DNA of 15,958 bases from an uncultured Spirochaetia bacterium (GCA_937967705.1 CALCJG010000165.1:1-15958), one strand, 5' to 3'. Shown: positions 1-7,401, numbered from the stretch's first letter. Program-made: numbers and translations. Notes: generated from the sequence alone by a model not told the origin.

Positions 1-386
1 AGCAGGGTGAAGTTTTCCACCTGCACGGTTATTTCCCCGTGTTTCGTCTTGAAGAGATTTCCCCGGATTCCCACGATATCGCCCAGATCCGTCATTTTGA
101 AGAGATCATACAGATCGGCCCCCACCGAGTCGGCCTTGATGTAGAACTGTACGGATCCTGTCATGTCCTCCACGTGGGCAAAGGAGGCCTTGCCCATAAC
201 CCGCTTGGAGCGGATTCTGCCGGCGATGTTGACCTGTACAGGGTTGTTCTCATCGAAGAGGTCCCTTGCGCTGGCTATGGAGTGTTCCCGTTTGTAGCGT
301 ATCGGGTAGGGGTTTATGTTTCTGCTTTTCAGCTGGTCGATTTTTTCAAGGCGTTGTTTGATCAGATCGGATAATTCTTCGCTCAT
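1..386 (-). CDS. lysS: Lysyl-tRNA synthetase, class II, N-terminal part (3' end outside window)
   Basis: Charges tRNA-Lys with lysine in the cytoplasm. Reading the minus strand from the ATG at 386 gives 128 residues without a stop to the window edge. The protein begins MSEELSDLIKQRLEKIDQLK and continues with the family's INPYP motif, then the OB-fold anticodon-binding domain: AGRIRSKRVMGKASFAHVED near residues 55-75, the LGDIVGIRG stretch, and KHGEITVQVE. These are the conserved landmarks of bacterial class II LysRS, so the assignment is firm although the catalytic domain lies outside the window. An AGGGAG ribosome binding site (395-400) stands 8 nt before the ATG. The next gene on the plus strand is divergent. 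I could not identify a convincing promoter for this gene. Confidence 0.96.
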   Translation of the reverse strand, partial: MSEELSDLIKQRLEKIDQLKSRNINPYPIRYKREHSIASARDLFDENNPVQVNIAGRIRSKRVMGKASFAHVEDMTGSVQFYIKADSVGADLYDLFKMTDLGDIVGIRGNLFKTKHGEITVQVENFTL

Positions 387-429
387 TGGTGTGGCTCCCT
401 TCGTGATTTGGATGTTGCGGCTGTATCCG

Positions 430-438
430 CCCCCCCCC
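430..438. repeat. C9 homopolymer upstream of lysS
   Basis: Nine consecutive C (G9 on the lysS coding strand) lie about 45 nt upstream of the lysS start codon. It is one of five G/C runs of 8 or more in the window, and the only one outside a gene. A tract here could alter the lysS leader through slippage, but nothing in the sequence proves that. Confidence 0.9.
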
Positions 439-581
439 GGTTTTAACGACGGGCGAGCACGGTCTGAGACAGGTGTTCGGCGGTGTTCCTCCGCAGGGAA
501 TCTACTTGTGTCGGGATTGAGCCGGATGTGTCAAATCAAAAATGACGGTTTTTCCGGGAAAACGGAAATTCCTGCCGTTGA

Positions 582-593
582 TGCCGGCCGGCA
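582..593. repeat. 12-bp perfect palindrome TGCCGGCCGGCA
   Basis: The sequence TGCCGGCCGGCA is identical to its own reverse complement. It lies about 45 bp upstream of the -35 of the radical SAM promoter. It could be an operator half-site pair or chance; no known regulator motif is recognised. Confidence 0.5.
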
Positions 594-637
594 AGATGAT
601 TGACGTGAAATTTCCGGGAGACAAGATAGGAGATGGG

Positions 638-665
638 CTGACAGGGATAATAAACATGCTATAAT
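638..665 (+). promoter_or_regulatory. Sigma-70 type promoter for the radical SAM gene (extended -10)
   Basis: A -35 CTGACA (638-643) is followed after 16 bp by a consensus -10 TATAAT (660-665), preceded by TGC, which makes an extended -10. Transcription should start near 672. The ATG at 664 lies inside the -10 box, so it cannot be translated from this transcript. This supports the start codon at 724. Confidence 0.7.
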
Positions 666-723
666 GAAGGCACGGGTCCTGCTGTTCATCCCGGGATCAT
701 CTGGAAAAAGGAGAAATGTATTA

Positions 724-1854
724 ATGAGCTATACCTTCGAGACTGGCCCCATAAGACCTCCCAGCGAGGCATACAGCATTCTTCTGCGGGTAACCCGCAA
801 CTGTACCTGGAACAAATGCACCTTCTGCCACAGCTATCGGGGTACGGTGTTTTCCCGCCGCTCTCTGGAGGAGGTAAAGGGGGATGTGGATTCCCTGGAT
901 GCCCTCTGCCGGCGCATCGAAGAGGCCCTCGGGAGCGGGTCCGCACGGTTCGACGAAGAGATGATACGCAGGGCCAGGGGGCTTGACGATACCCCTGAGG
1001 AGTATTATCGGCAGGCGGCCTTCTGGGTCTATCACGGGCTTAGGACCGCTTTCCTGCAGGATGCCAATTCCCTGGTGCTGAAGACGGCGGATCTGTTAGA
1101 TATACTCCGCTATTTTAGGGAGAAATTCCCGTCCCTGGAGCGAATCACCACCTATGCCCGCGCAAAAACGGTCAGCCGGAAAAGCCCGGCCGAATTGAGG
1201 GATTTGAGGGAGGCGGGATTGACCCGGCTGCACATGGGTATGGAGAGCGGTTCCGACAGGGTCCTGGAACTCGTCCGCAAAGGGGTTACCGCCGAGGAAA
1301 TACTGCTCTCCGGCCGTCGTTCCGTCGAGGCGGGTTTCGACGTCTCCGAGTACTACATGCCGGGATTAGGGGGGCGGGAGCTCTGGAAGGAGAACGCCGA
1401 GGAATCGGCCCGGCTTCTCAGCGGCATCAACCCGGCCTATATACGCCTTAGGAGCACGGTGCCCGTTCCCGGTACCGGTCTGGCGGAGATGATGGAGCGG
1501 GGCGAATGGACCCCGCTGACCGAAGAGGAAAAGATAAGGGAGATACGGCTGTTTCTGGAAAACCTCCAGGGGATAGAGAGCCGGGTGATGAGCGACCACA
1601 TGATGAACCTTCTGGAGGACGTGGAGGGAGAACTGCCCCGGGACCGGGACCGCATGCTGGGAATCATCGATGCCTTCCTCGGGATGGAACAGGAGGATAG
1701 GGAGAACTTCATCATCGGACGCCGTCTGGGGGTTTACCGATTCCTGGCGGACTATGACGGCGGGACATCAGTGGGGGATGCCCGCCGACAGATCCTAAGC
1801 CGCTTTTCCTCCGTCGACGAGGCGATCCTGGAGATCCTGAAAAACTATATCTGA
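724..1854 (+). CDS. Radical SAM protein of unknown specificity
   Basis: A 376-residue cytoplasmic radical SAM enzyme. The cluster motif is C27-x4-C32-x2-C35 in RVTRNCTWNKCTFCHSYRG, a CX4CX2C spacing rather than the usual CX3CX2C. A later TRLHMGMESGSDRVLELVRKG stretch fits the SAM-binding/Elp3-like half of the barrel (MGMESGS), followed by EYYMPGLGG and VPVPGTGL segments typical of Elp3/HemN-like folds. No cobalamin-binding, TRAM or SPASM domain is visible; the C-terminal 100 residues are helical and unrecognised. The start at 724 is chosen because AAGGAG (708-713) lies 10 nt upstream and the promoter -10 overlaps the in-frame ATG at 664. The gene ends 6 bp from the stop of the convergent M23 gene, so it is probably monocistronic. 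Substrate unknown; the neighbours give no pathway clue. Confidence 0.9.
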   Translation: MSYTFETGPIRPPSEAYSILLRVTRNCTWNKCTFCHSYRGTVFSRRSLEEVKGDVDSLDALCRRIEEALGSGSARFDEEMIRRARGLDDTPEEYYRQAAFWVYHGLRTAFLQDANSLVLKTADLLDILRYFREKFPSLERITTYARAKTVSRKSPAELRDLREAGLTRLHMGMESGSDRVLELVRKGVTAEEILLSGRRSVEAGFDVSEYYMPGLGGRELWKENAEESARLLSGINPAYIRLRSTVPVPGTGLAEMMERGEWTPLTEEEKIREIRLFLENLQGIESRVMSDHMMNLLEDVEGELPRDRDRMLGIIDAFLGMEQEDRENFIIGRRLGVYRFLADYDGGTSVGDARRQILSRFSSVDEAILEILKNYI

Positions 1855-1860
1855 AACCGG

Positions 1861-2817
1861 TCAGCGGAGATAGGCATCGGGGTTGAGGGCGGTGTCGCCC
1901 CGGCGTATCTCGAAGTGGAGATGCGGTCCGGTGGAACGGCCGGTGGAGCCCACCTTTCCTATGACATCACCCTGCCGGACCTTGGCTCCCGGACGGACCA
2001 GCATCTTGGAGAGGTGACCGTAATAGGACGCAAAATTGCTGGCATGCTCGAGGACGATAAGATTCCCGTAACCGGATCGATTGTAGTCGGCTTTGCGCAC
2101 GGTCCCTTCGGCGCAGGCCTTGACGGGGGTTCCCGTCGGGGCGGCTATGTCGATTCCCTTATGAAAGGATTTTCTTTTTCGGGTTATCGGGTCGATGCGA
2201 TAGCCGAAATTGCTGGTTTTTTTCCCGATAAGGGGAACCATAAATTCCTGGGTTTTTCCCTTGTCGGGTTTAACGGGCTCCGGCTCCTTCTTCCTGGGTT
2301 TCCCGGGGCTTACCTTTTCTTTCTGGAGATATTTGCCCTCCAGCCAGCCCTCTATCCCCGTGGATGTGCGTACCAGGTACCATGTATTAGCACCGGCTGA
2401 ACCGTCGGAACGGACGATCACTTCCACTTTGGCTCCCAGCTTGAACCTGCCCAGTATCTTACTGCCGGTGTTGTCTTCTATTCTCAGGGGCACCATGTCC
2501 TGATTGATATAGGCAAATACCCGGGGGGGGATGTCTTCAGGGGTGTGGACATGATCGGTATCGGTGATATCCGTTATGGCGCCCACTTCCATTGGTTCCT
2601 TGATGCGTATCCCGCTCTCCTTTTCGACGGCCTGGTTTACCTCACGGATGAAGGTCTTCATCTTTTTCAGAATCGCCTCTTTCCGTTTCAGGTCTTCCCG
2701 ATGCTGTTTCTCCACGAGTTTCTGATGGCGGGATTTTCCCAGAACGGGGCCGGTCCCCTGAAATGTCAATATGAGAGGAAGGGCGAGAATCAGTAAAAAG
2801 GGCTTCATTCTTTTCAT
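1861..2817 (-). CDS. Exported M23 (LytM-type) metallo-endopeptidase with SH3 module
   Basis: A 318-residue secreted murein endopeptidase, or a regulator of this fold. A signal peptide covers residues 1-27 (hydrophobic PFLLILALPLILTF). A charged, coiled-coil-like stretch follows (28-68), then an SH3b-like module at about 106-165 (VPLRIEDNTGSKILG ... WYLVRTSTGIEGWLEGKYL). A Lys/Pro-rich linker (165-190) leads to a C-terminal M23 domain. All active-site residues are present: H219 and D223 (HKGID), H268 (YGHLS), H299 and H301 (GPHLHFE); H219, D223 and H301 should bind zinc. It should cut peptide cross-bridges in the periplasm. Two in-frame ATGs (2817 and 2808) are possible; the longer one gives a standard n-region. 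The gene carries a run of eight C on the coding strand (2523-2530). It is divergent from a second M23 gene. Confidence 0.92.
   Translation of the reverse strand: MKRMKPFLLILALPLILTFQGTGPVLGKSRHQKLVEKQHREDLKRKEAILKKMKTFIREVNQAVEKESGIRIKEPMEVGAITDITDTDHVHTPEDIPPRVFAYINQDMVPLRIEDNTGSKILGRFKLGAKVEVIVRSDGSAGANTWYLVRTSTGIEGWLEGKYLQKEKVSPGKPRKKEPEPVKPDKGKTQEFMVPLIGKKTSNFGYRIDPITRKRKSFHKGIDIAAPTGTPVKACAEGTVRKADYNRSGYGNLIVLEHASNFASYYGHLSKMLVRPGAKVRQGDVIGKVGSTGRSTGPHLHFEIRRGDTALNPDAYLR
2523..2530. repeat. G8/C8 homopolymer inside the SH3-M23 gene
   Basis: Eight consecutive G on the plus strand (C8 in the coding sense) encode the Ile-Pro-Pro-Arg stretch just before the SH3 module. A one-base slip here would truncate the protein before its catalytic domain. 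Confidence 0.85.
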
Positions 2818-2853
2818 AATGGGTACGCTCCAGAGCGGGTAATATTTCGGGAA

Positions 2854-2883
2854 GGATCAGGGTTCCTGGCGTCGCTCTGATCC
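2854..2883. repeat. Inverted repeat GGATCAG/CTGATCC upstream of the SH3-M23 gene
   Basis: GGATCAG (2854-2860) and CTGATCC (2877-2883) are perfect 7-bp arms around a 16-nt centre, and the stem could extend inward by G-U and G-C pairs. It lies 37-66 bp upstream of the M23 ATG on the minus strand. A second, tighter dyad, CGCTC-CA-GAGCG (2826-2837), overlaps that gene's ribosome-binding region. They could be an operator or leader RNA structure. Confidence 0.45.
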
Positions 2884-3095
2884 CGGCCATCGCCTATGGT
2901 CTACAATGATCCCCTGTCACTACTATGGACGCATTGTTCTGAAAGGAGATGCTTTCTTAGATTATCGAATAAGGAAACTGGAAACATTAGGGGTAAGAAG
3001 GGCTTTCAGGAAAGGATTATGCCGATGAAAATACCCTTTGAGGGATTATTATTAGAAAAAATATACAATTATTTAATATGAACAAAAATTATTCC

Positions 3096-3123
3096 TTGAC
3101 TTGCTGTTAATGAGACATAAAAA
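3096..3123 (+). promoter_or_regulatory. Possible promoter for the LysM-M23 gene
   Basis: TTGACT (3096-3101), a 16-bp spacer and TAAAAA (3118-3123) lie in an AT-rich stretch about 180 bp before the start codon. A perfect TATAAT also occurs at 3282-3287, but its best -35 (TTGGTC, 3257-3262) is 19 bp away and the transcript would start at the ribosome site. The choice is uncertain. Confidence 0.35.
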
Positions 3124-3303
3124 TGCCATAAAATCCATTCTGTAGTATGTCCAAGCTTCAGCCGGCTTTCCTCCCCGTGTTCGATGAGTTACCGTATATG
3201 GTCTGGCTGCGGGATTGGGTGTTGCTGCCGATGGGGGTTTGCCTTCAGGTCCGGAGTTGGTCTGTCGGGATGTGTACAATCTATAATGTCAAGGGGGCGG
3301 AGA

Positions 3304-4236
3304 ATGCCGAGAAAGTTCATCCTTCTGTCCGTTGCGGTGCTGATTTTTATCATATCACTGATTGGTTTCCTGGTTCCCGCGGATTCCGGGAAGGGGGGTA
3401 TCGCAGACGCTCAGTCTTTTTTTGATGAGGAAGAGGATTATATCGAGCACATACAGAAAGAGGTTCGTTTCGAAGACCTTCATCTCGATATCGTGGAGAT
3501 TAAAATGGGGGACAATTTCTGGAGGATCGCCAGGGATCACGGCGTGGGGATCGATACCCTCATCGGCGCCAATCCCTTCTGGGAAAATCTCATGGCCAGC
3601 TTCAGACAGCGTATCGTGGTTCCTTCGGTGCGCGGTGTTCTCCACTTCGTCAATGATTTTACCGAGATGGAAGAACTGGCAGCGGTTTATGGCGCGAAGA
3701 AAAGCGATATACTCGTGGAGAGGCTTCCCGCCTTGTACCGGTATTATTACCGCTTCCTGGGGGACCGCAAACCCATTGCTGTCTTTATTAAAGGGGCCAA
3801 ACCCACTGCCATCAATATGACGGACCAGTTGGCGGCCCAGTTCCGGGTCAGGGAGATGTTCCGCTCGCCCCTGGGCGGCCGTTTCAGCTCCTTCTTCGGC
3901 GGGCGGCGCCATCCCATATTCCGCTATCATCACTTCCATAACGGGCTGGATATTGCCACTCCCCACGGGACTCCTGTGGGAGCCGCCTGCGGGGGGCGTG
4001 TCACGGCCGCCGGGTGGATGGGGGGATACGGCAAGGCGGTGATCATCTCCCATCCCAACGGTTTCCGCACCCTCTACGGGCATCTCTCCCGTATCAGCGT
4101 CAGCAAGGGACAGAGGGTTGAGGCCGGAAGGATCATCGGCCGCGCAGGCTCAACAGGCAACTCCACGGGGCCTCATCTCCACTTTACGCTGTGGCGTAAT
4201 GGCAAGCTGATCAATCCGATGAAGGTATTGTGGTGA
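3304..4236 (+). CDS. Membrane-anchored M23 (LytM-type) endopeptidase with LysM-like module
   Basis: A 310-residue murein endopeptidase. A hydrophobic N-terminal segment (FILLSVAVLIFIISLIGFLV, 5-24) serves as an anchor or signal peptide. Residues about 62-110 resemble a LysM or LysM-derived module (GDNFWRIARDHGV, then TLIGANPFW and RIVVPS). A helical middle part precedes a C-terminal M23 domain with the full active site: H212 and D216 (HNGLD), H260 (YGHLS), H291 and H293 (GPHLHF). The start at 3304 is chosen because GGGGGCGGAG lies immediately upstream and gives a compact n-region (MPRK). An ATG at 3286 would add six residues but has no good ribosome site. The gene converges on the C11 peptidase gene with 20 bp between stops. 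Different targeting modules suggest it and its divergent neighbour act at different places or times. Confidence 0.92.
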   Translation: MPRKFILLSVAVLIFIISLIGFLVPADSGKGGIADAQSFFDEEEDYIEHIQKEVRFEDLHLDIVEIKMGDNFWRIARDHGVGIDTLIGANPFWENLMASFRQRIVVPSVRGVLHFVNDFTEMEELAAVYGAKKSDILVERLPALYRYYYRFLGDRKPIAVFIKGAKPTAINMTDQLAAQFRVREMFRSPLGGRFSSFFGGRRHPIFRYHHFHNGLDIATPHGTPVGAACGGRVTAAGWMGGYGKAVIISHPNGFRTLYGHLSRISVSKGQRVEAGRIIGRAGSTGNSTGPHLHFTLWRNGKLINPMKVLW

Positions 4237-4256
4237 TGTCAGCCGGTTGAAGGGTG

Positions 4257-5813
4257 CTACCACTGATACCGGTTGTAGCCCCCTGACAAACCGTTGGCGT
4301 AATCGAACCAGCTGTCCAGCAGCTCAAACCAGTTTTCCACGGAGCTCGGGGTTGTTCCCCCGGTGCAGAATGTCAGTTTCCCGTAGAGGTAACTGCTCCC
4401 CAGTACGGACTTTGTGTCCAGGGGGTTGTACCACCACTGATAGGCCCAGTGAGGATTGATGTCTCCGTCCTTGTCCTGGTAAAGTGCGTCGCCGTCGGTG
4501 CAGAAAATAGAGAGCCCGTTCTTTCCCATAATAAATCCTGAATAGGATGAACCGGCGTAGGAGTAGAAAATCATCCCTTCCACGGCATCCTGGACGCCCT
4601 GGGCTTTCGTTCTGGCTGTAGATCCGAAATGGCTGGTGTCGGCGTTTATGCGCCGGGCCACATCATAGATATCGAAGTAGGGAAGGGATATCCATTCGTC
4701 GGTTTTTGACGCATTGAAGTAATGGAGAGCGATGGGTGAGGAACCGGAACCCCGGATATAGGTTTCGAAATCGGCCTTTTCCGATACCAGTTCCACCGCC
4801 AGGGCGTCCACCGCGCTCTTGACGGTTGCAGCCTGTGTGAGGTCGTAGCAGCTCATCGTCTGATCCCCGTAGGCGCAGGTGGCGTCCCGGTACTCCTCCA
4901 CGACGATGCGTCCCAGTTCGGCGGCGCTCATGCTCTGGGGATCGTAGTAGGGTTCCGTGCCCCCCGTGATCGTCTCGGTCTCGCCGTTGCTGCCCCCCCC
5001 CGTCTTAAACCGCTGCAGTATGGTATGGTAGGGCCAACCGTAGCTTCCCTCGTTGGCAGGAGAGGCCACCATCACCTGGGCGTTGAAACTGCCGTTTCCC
5101 GGGCGCAGTTGGTAGGCCACCTCCAGGGAGCCCATCATGCAGGCATCGAAACCGATGAAGTCGACGGATTCCGAAGAGGTCAGGATGTCGGTGATTTCGC
5201 CGGTATAGATGACATCGCTGCCGCTCGAAATGTCCTCGCAGATGCTGCGGGTAACGATATCCTCTTCCTGGTAGATTACCGGGTCCCGAACCCCGTTGCC
5301 GTGATTCCAGAGTATGAGGGCGTATTTGCCCGCGGGGTATTGAGTCTTGGAATACCGGACGAATTTTTTCAGCGTGGCGGCATCCCCCATGTTGACCTCC
5401 CCTTCGTAGGGGCCCGCCGCCTCGGGAAAGGCGGAATCCGCGCAGATCCAGGTTGCCGTGCCGTGGTTAATCCGGTAGAGCCGGGTGCCGCTGAAGTCCT
5501 CGCCCAGTTCTGAGCTGTCGGCGGTATAGAGGGGTGTCCGGTCGATCAGAACGAGCAGGTTGACGCCGAGTCCGTCGGTCATCCCCCGCTTCATCTCGTT
5601 GATGTCCTCCATGGCGGCGGTCTCCAGGCTGTTGTCGGCATCCATGTAGACCATGATGGTCCAGGCGGTTTCCCTGGCGGCGTTGTCAGGACCGCAGGTC
5701 GAAGGAGGGAGGGATTCCTTTTCTGCCTTGCCTCCGCAGGCAAGGCAGAGGGATAGCATGAAAACGGCGAGAAGGTACAGTCCCGCACGAAGGGATTTAG
5801 TATTGATACCCAT
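4257..5813 (-). CDS. Clostripain-family (C11) cysteine peptidase, probable lipoprotein, downstream paralogue
   Basis: A 518-residue extracytoplasmic cysteine peptidase of the C11 family (caspase-like clan CD). The hydrophobic segment 12-24 ends at C26 (CLAC), a slightly degenerate lipobox, suggesting a lipid anchor. The C11 core starts at WTIMVYMDADNSLE (51-64). The catalytic pair is visible as H171 in ILWNHGNG and C225 in GFDACMMGSLE. A central glycine-rich loop (KTGGGSNGE) is encoded over a G9 run. The C-terminus has WWYNP, VENWFELLD and a terminal GYNRYQW. Family members usually cut after basic residues; the specificity here is not shown. Its ATG lies inside the last codons of the upstream paralogue (17-bp overlap), so translation is probably coupled. 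Similarity along almost the whole length shows an old tandem duplication. Confidence 0.92.
   Translation of the reverse strand: MGINTKSLRAGLYLLAVFMLSLCLACGGKAEKESLPPSTCGPDNAARETAWTIMVYMDADNSLETAAMEDINEMKRGMTDGLGVNLLVLIDRTPLYTADSSELGEDFSGTRLYRINHGTATWICADSAFPEAAGPYEGEVNMGDAATLKKFVRYSKTQYPAGKYALILWNHGNGVRDPVIYQEEDIVTRSICEDISSGSDVIYTGEITDILTSSESVDFIGFDACMMGSLEVAYQLRPGNGSFNAQVMVASPANEGSYGWPYHTILQRFKTGGGSNGETETITGGTEPYYDPQSMSAAELGRIVVEEYRDATCAYGDQTMSCYDLTQAATVKSAVDALAVELVSEKADFETYIRGSGSSPIALHYFNASKTDEWISLPYFDIYDVARRINADTSHFGSTARTKAQGVQDAVEGMIFYSYAGSSYSGFIMGKNGLSIFCTDGDALYQDKDGDINPHWAYQWWYNPLDTKSVLGSSYLYGKLTFCTGGTTPSSVENWFELLDSWFDYANGLSGGYNRYQW
4993..5001. repeat. G9 homopolymer (coding strand) in the downstream C11 peptidase
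   Basis: Nine C on the plus strand encode the Gly triplet of KTGGGSNGE in the peptidase. The upstream paralogue has a run of eight at the homologous place. A frameshift here would leave the catalytic His and Cys but remove the C-terminal part of the protein. Confidence 0.88.
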
Positions 5814-7353
5814 TGTATCCTACGGCGCCATATCCCGAGCTGACATGATCATCACAGTATTTGTCCAGCATCTCGAACCAGTTTTCTACAATACCGTTAG
5901 CTTGTGTACCGCTTCCGCAGAACTGCAGTTTCCCGTAGAGACACTGTCCGTAGGGGGTCAGCTCCTGCCCCGTATCGATGGGATTGTACCACCACTGGCT
6001 GGCCCATTGGCGTTTCCCGCTGTATGTGAGGTCGTCGCCATCGGGAAAAAAGATATGCACGCCGTTTTTCCCTCTCTCGAAGGAATTTCCGTTGAAGCTG
6101 ATAAACTGGGTTCCTCCAAAGGAGTAGATGATAAAATTTTCAACTGCAGTCTTGATGGCATTCCCCTTGACTGTGTCTAAAGAAGAGCCTGCTACAGCTT
6201 TCCCGAGATCATAGAGATCGAAGAAGGGGTACTCCAGCCATTCCGCTGTGTCTTCTATGTTGAAAAAATGCATAACATTATTGTCTGTTACTCCCTTGAT
6301 GCCGCGTAATTCCTCAAGAGTGTTCCATTTCGTTTCAGTGGTAATGGTTTTTGCCAGTTCATCCACGGCGTATTTCACATCGGATACCTTGTTGAGATTA
6401 TAGCAGCTGAGTGACTGACTGGAAAGAGTCCCCACTGAATCGAACTGTTCCTCAATGATGACTCCGGCCAGATCCACTGCTGACATGGTGAGAGGGTCAT
6501 AGTATTTCTCGCTGGAAAACCCGAGCTTGGCACCTACGATGGTGTCGGATTCCCCGCTTTCTCCCCCCCCGGATCTCAGTCTTTGGAATATGTTGTCGTA
6601 CTTCCATCCGTAGGCCCAGACATTGGAGGGGGAGGCCACCATCACCTGGGCGTTGAAGCCCCCGTTTCCCGGCCGAAACTGATAGGCAACCTCGACGGAT
6701 CCCATAAGGCAGGCGTCAAAACCCAGGAGGTCTACGGATTCAGCCGAGGTTAATACGGAGGATATTTCACCGATATATAATGCGTCCTTCCCGTTGGTAT
6801 CATCCCAGCACACTGCTTTGTTGGTCATCTCCGGAGGCGAGGATTCTTCGCCCCGGGTGCCCCCTCCGTGATTCCAGAGGATGAGAGCATATTTCTGGGC
6901 CGGGTAATTGACCTTGCAGAATCGGATGAATTTTTTCAGCGTGCTGGCATCCCCCATGTTGGCCTCGTAATTGGAGGAGGTGCTTATCTCGGGAAATTCC
7001 GCTCCGCCGTTCAAGCGGGTCACGCGGCCGCTGTTGATCTTGTAGAGCCGTGTATCGGTAAAGTCCTCTCCGAAGGCGGAGGAATCCCGGGATTCTCCAT
7101 AAACCCGATCAGCTAGGACTATCACCTTGTAGCCCTGATAATCGATATAACCCCGCTTCATTTCGTTGATGTCGTCGATGAGGTATCGTTCCAGATTGTT
7201 GTCGCCGTCGGCATAGATCATGATGGTCCAGTAGTTCTGCCATTTGCGGTCTGAGGGATCGTGGAGCAGACTCTCTTCTATGGGGGCGGCGCAGGAGAAC
7301 AGCGCCAAGAGCCCGGAAGCGAACAGGAGTATCAGGTAATGGATGTTCCTCAA
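5797..7353 (-). CDS. Clostripain-family (C11) cysteine peptidase lipoprotein, upstream paralogue
   Basis: A C11 cysteine peptidase paralogous to the next gene. I place the start at a TTG (7353): it gives a clean 20-residue lipoprotein signal peptide (MRNIHYLILLFASGLLALFS) followed by C21 (lipobox LFSC). A GGGGG ribosome site (7362-7366) lies 8 nt upstream. A strong promoter at 7402-7430 predicts an mRNA start near 7395, which excludes the in-frame TTG at 7413 and makes the ATG at 7398 unlikely. From this start the protein is 518 residues, like its partner. The C11 core begins at WTIMIYADGDNNLE; the catalytic residues are H162 (ILWNHGGG) and C215 (GFDACLMGSVE). It shares NMGDA-TLKKF, RPGNG-FNAQVMVASP and the C-terminal GYN-YQ tail with the paralogue. 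Long DNA identities remain (for example around 5065-5095 and 6631-6661). Confidence 0.9.
   Translation of the reverse strand: MRNIHYLILLFASGLLALFSCAAPIEESLLHDPSDRKWQNYWTIMIYADGDNNLERYLIDDINEMKRGYIDYQGYKVIVLADRVYGESRDSSAFGEDFTDTRLYKINSGRVTRLNGGAEFPEISTSSNYEANMGDASTLKKFIRFCKVNYPAQKYALILWNHGGGTRGEESSPPEMTNKAVCWDDTNGKDALYIGEISSVLTSAESVDLLGFDACLMGSVEVAYQFRPGNGGFNAQVMVASPSNVWAYGWKYDNIFQRLRSGGGESGESDTIVGAKLGFSSEKYYDPLTMSAVDLAGVIIEEQFDSVGTLSSQSLSCYNLNKVSDVKYAVDELAKTITTETKWNTLEELRGIKGVTDNNVMHFFNIEDTAEWLEYPFFDLYDLGKAVAGSSLDTVKGNAIKTAVENFIIYSFGGTQFISFNGNSFERGKNGVHIFFPDGDDLTYSGKRQWASQWWYNPIDTGQELTPYGQCLYGKLQFCGSGTQANGIVENWFEMLDKYCDDHVSSGYGAVGYNGYQY
6563..6570. repeat. G8 homopolymer (coding strand) in the upstream C11 peptidase
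   Basis: Eight C on the plus strand encode the Gly triplet of RSGGGESGE, at the same place in the protein as the G9 run of the downstream paralogue. Confidence 0.88.
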
Positions 7354-7401
7354 AGGGTCTTCCCCCGAATTGATTTGAAGAGACAGAATCCGATTCATCT
7401 T

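Larger units (their letters stand above)
387..723. other. Intergenic region between lysS and the radical SAM gene
   Basis: These 337 bp separate two divergent genes. I see no convincing gene here. The region holds a run of nine C (430-438), a perfect 12-bp palindrome (582-593) and a good plus-strand promoter (638-665). On the minus strand a TTGACA-like hexamer reads at 534-529, but no acceptable -10 lies at the right distance. Confidence 0.6.
2818..3303. other. Intergenic region between two divergent M23 genes
   Basis: These 486 bp have no convincing gene. The left end carries dyad symmetries close to the minus-strand M23 start (2826-2837 and 2854-2883). The middle and right parts, about 3040-3140, are distinctly AT-rich and include a candidate plus-strand promoter (3096-3123). 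A 20-codon reading frame at 3019-3081 has a poorly placed ribosome site and no recognisable product. I recognise no riboswitch or known small RNA. Confidence 0.55.

Noticed and set aside
506..534. TTGACA on the minus strand as lysS promoter
   Set aside because: No -10 hexamer close to consensus lies 15-19 bp downstream.
664..723. Upstream ATG at 664 as the radical SAM start
   Set aside because: It lies inside the TATAAT -10 box, has no ribosome site, and the family-like sequence starts after the ATG at 724.
3019..3081. 20-codon reading frame MPMKIPFEG...
   Set aside because: The AAAGGA upstream is only about 2 nt from the ATG, the sequence resembles nothing, and it sits in AT-rich non-coding DNA.
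3257..3287. TTGGTC-19-TATAAT as promoter of the LysM-M23 gene
   Set aside because: The spacer is too long and the transcript would begin at or inside the ribosome binding site.
3355..4083. Long minus-strand reading frame opposite the LysM-M23 gene
   Set aside because: It lies wholly antisense to a gene with a complete M23 active site and encodes no recognisable domain.
4253..4282. Possible bidirectional terminator between the convergent M23 and C11 genes
   Set aside because: The stem (GGTGCTAC/GTAGCCCC) has a mismatch, a 14-nt loop and no T tract on either side.
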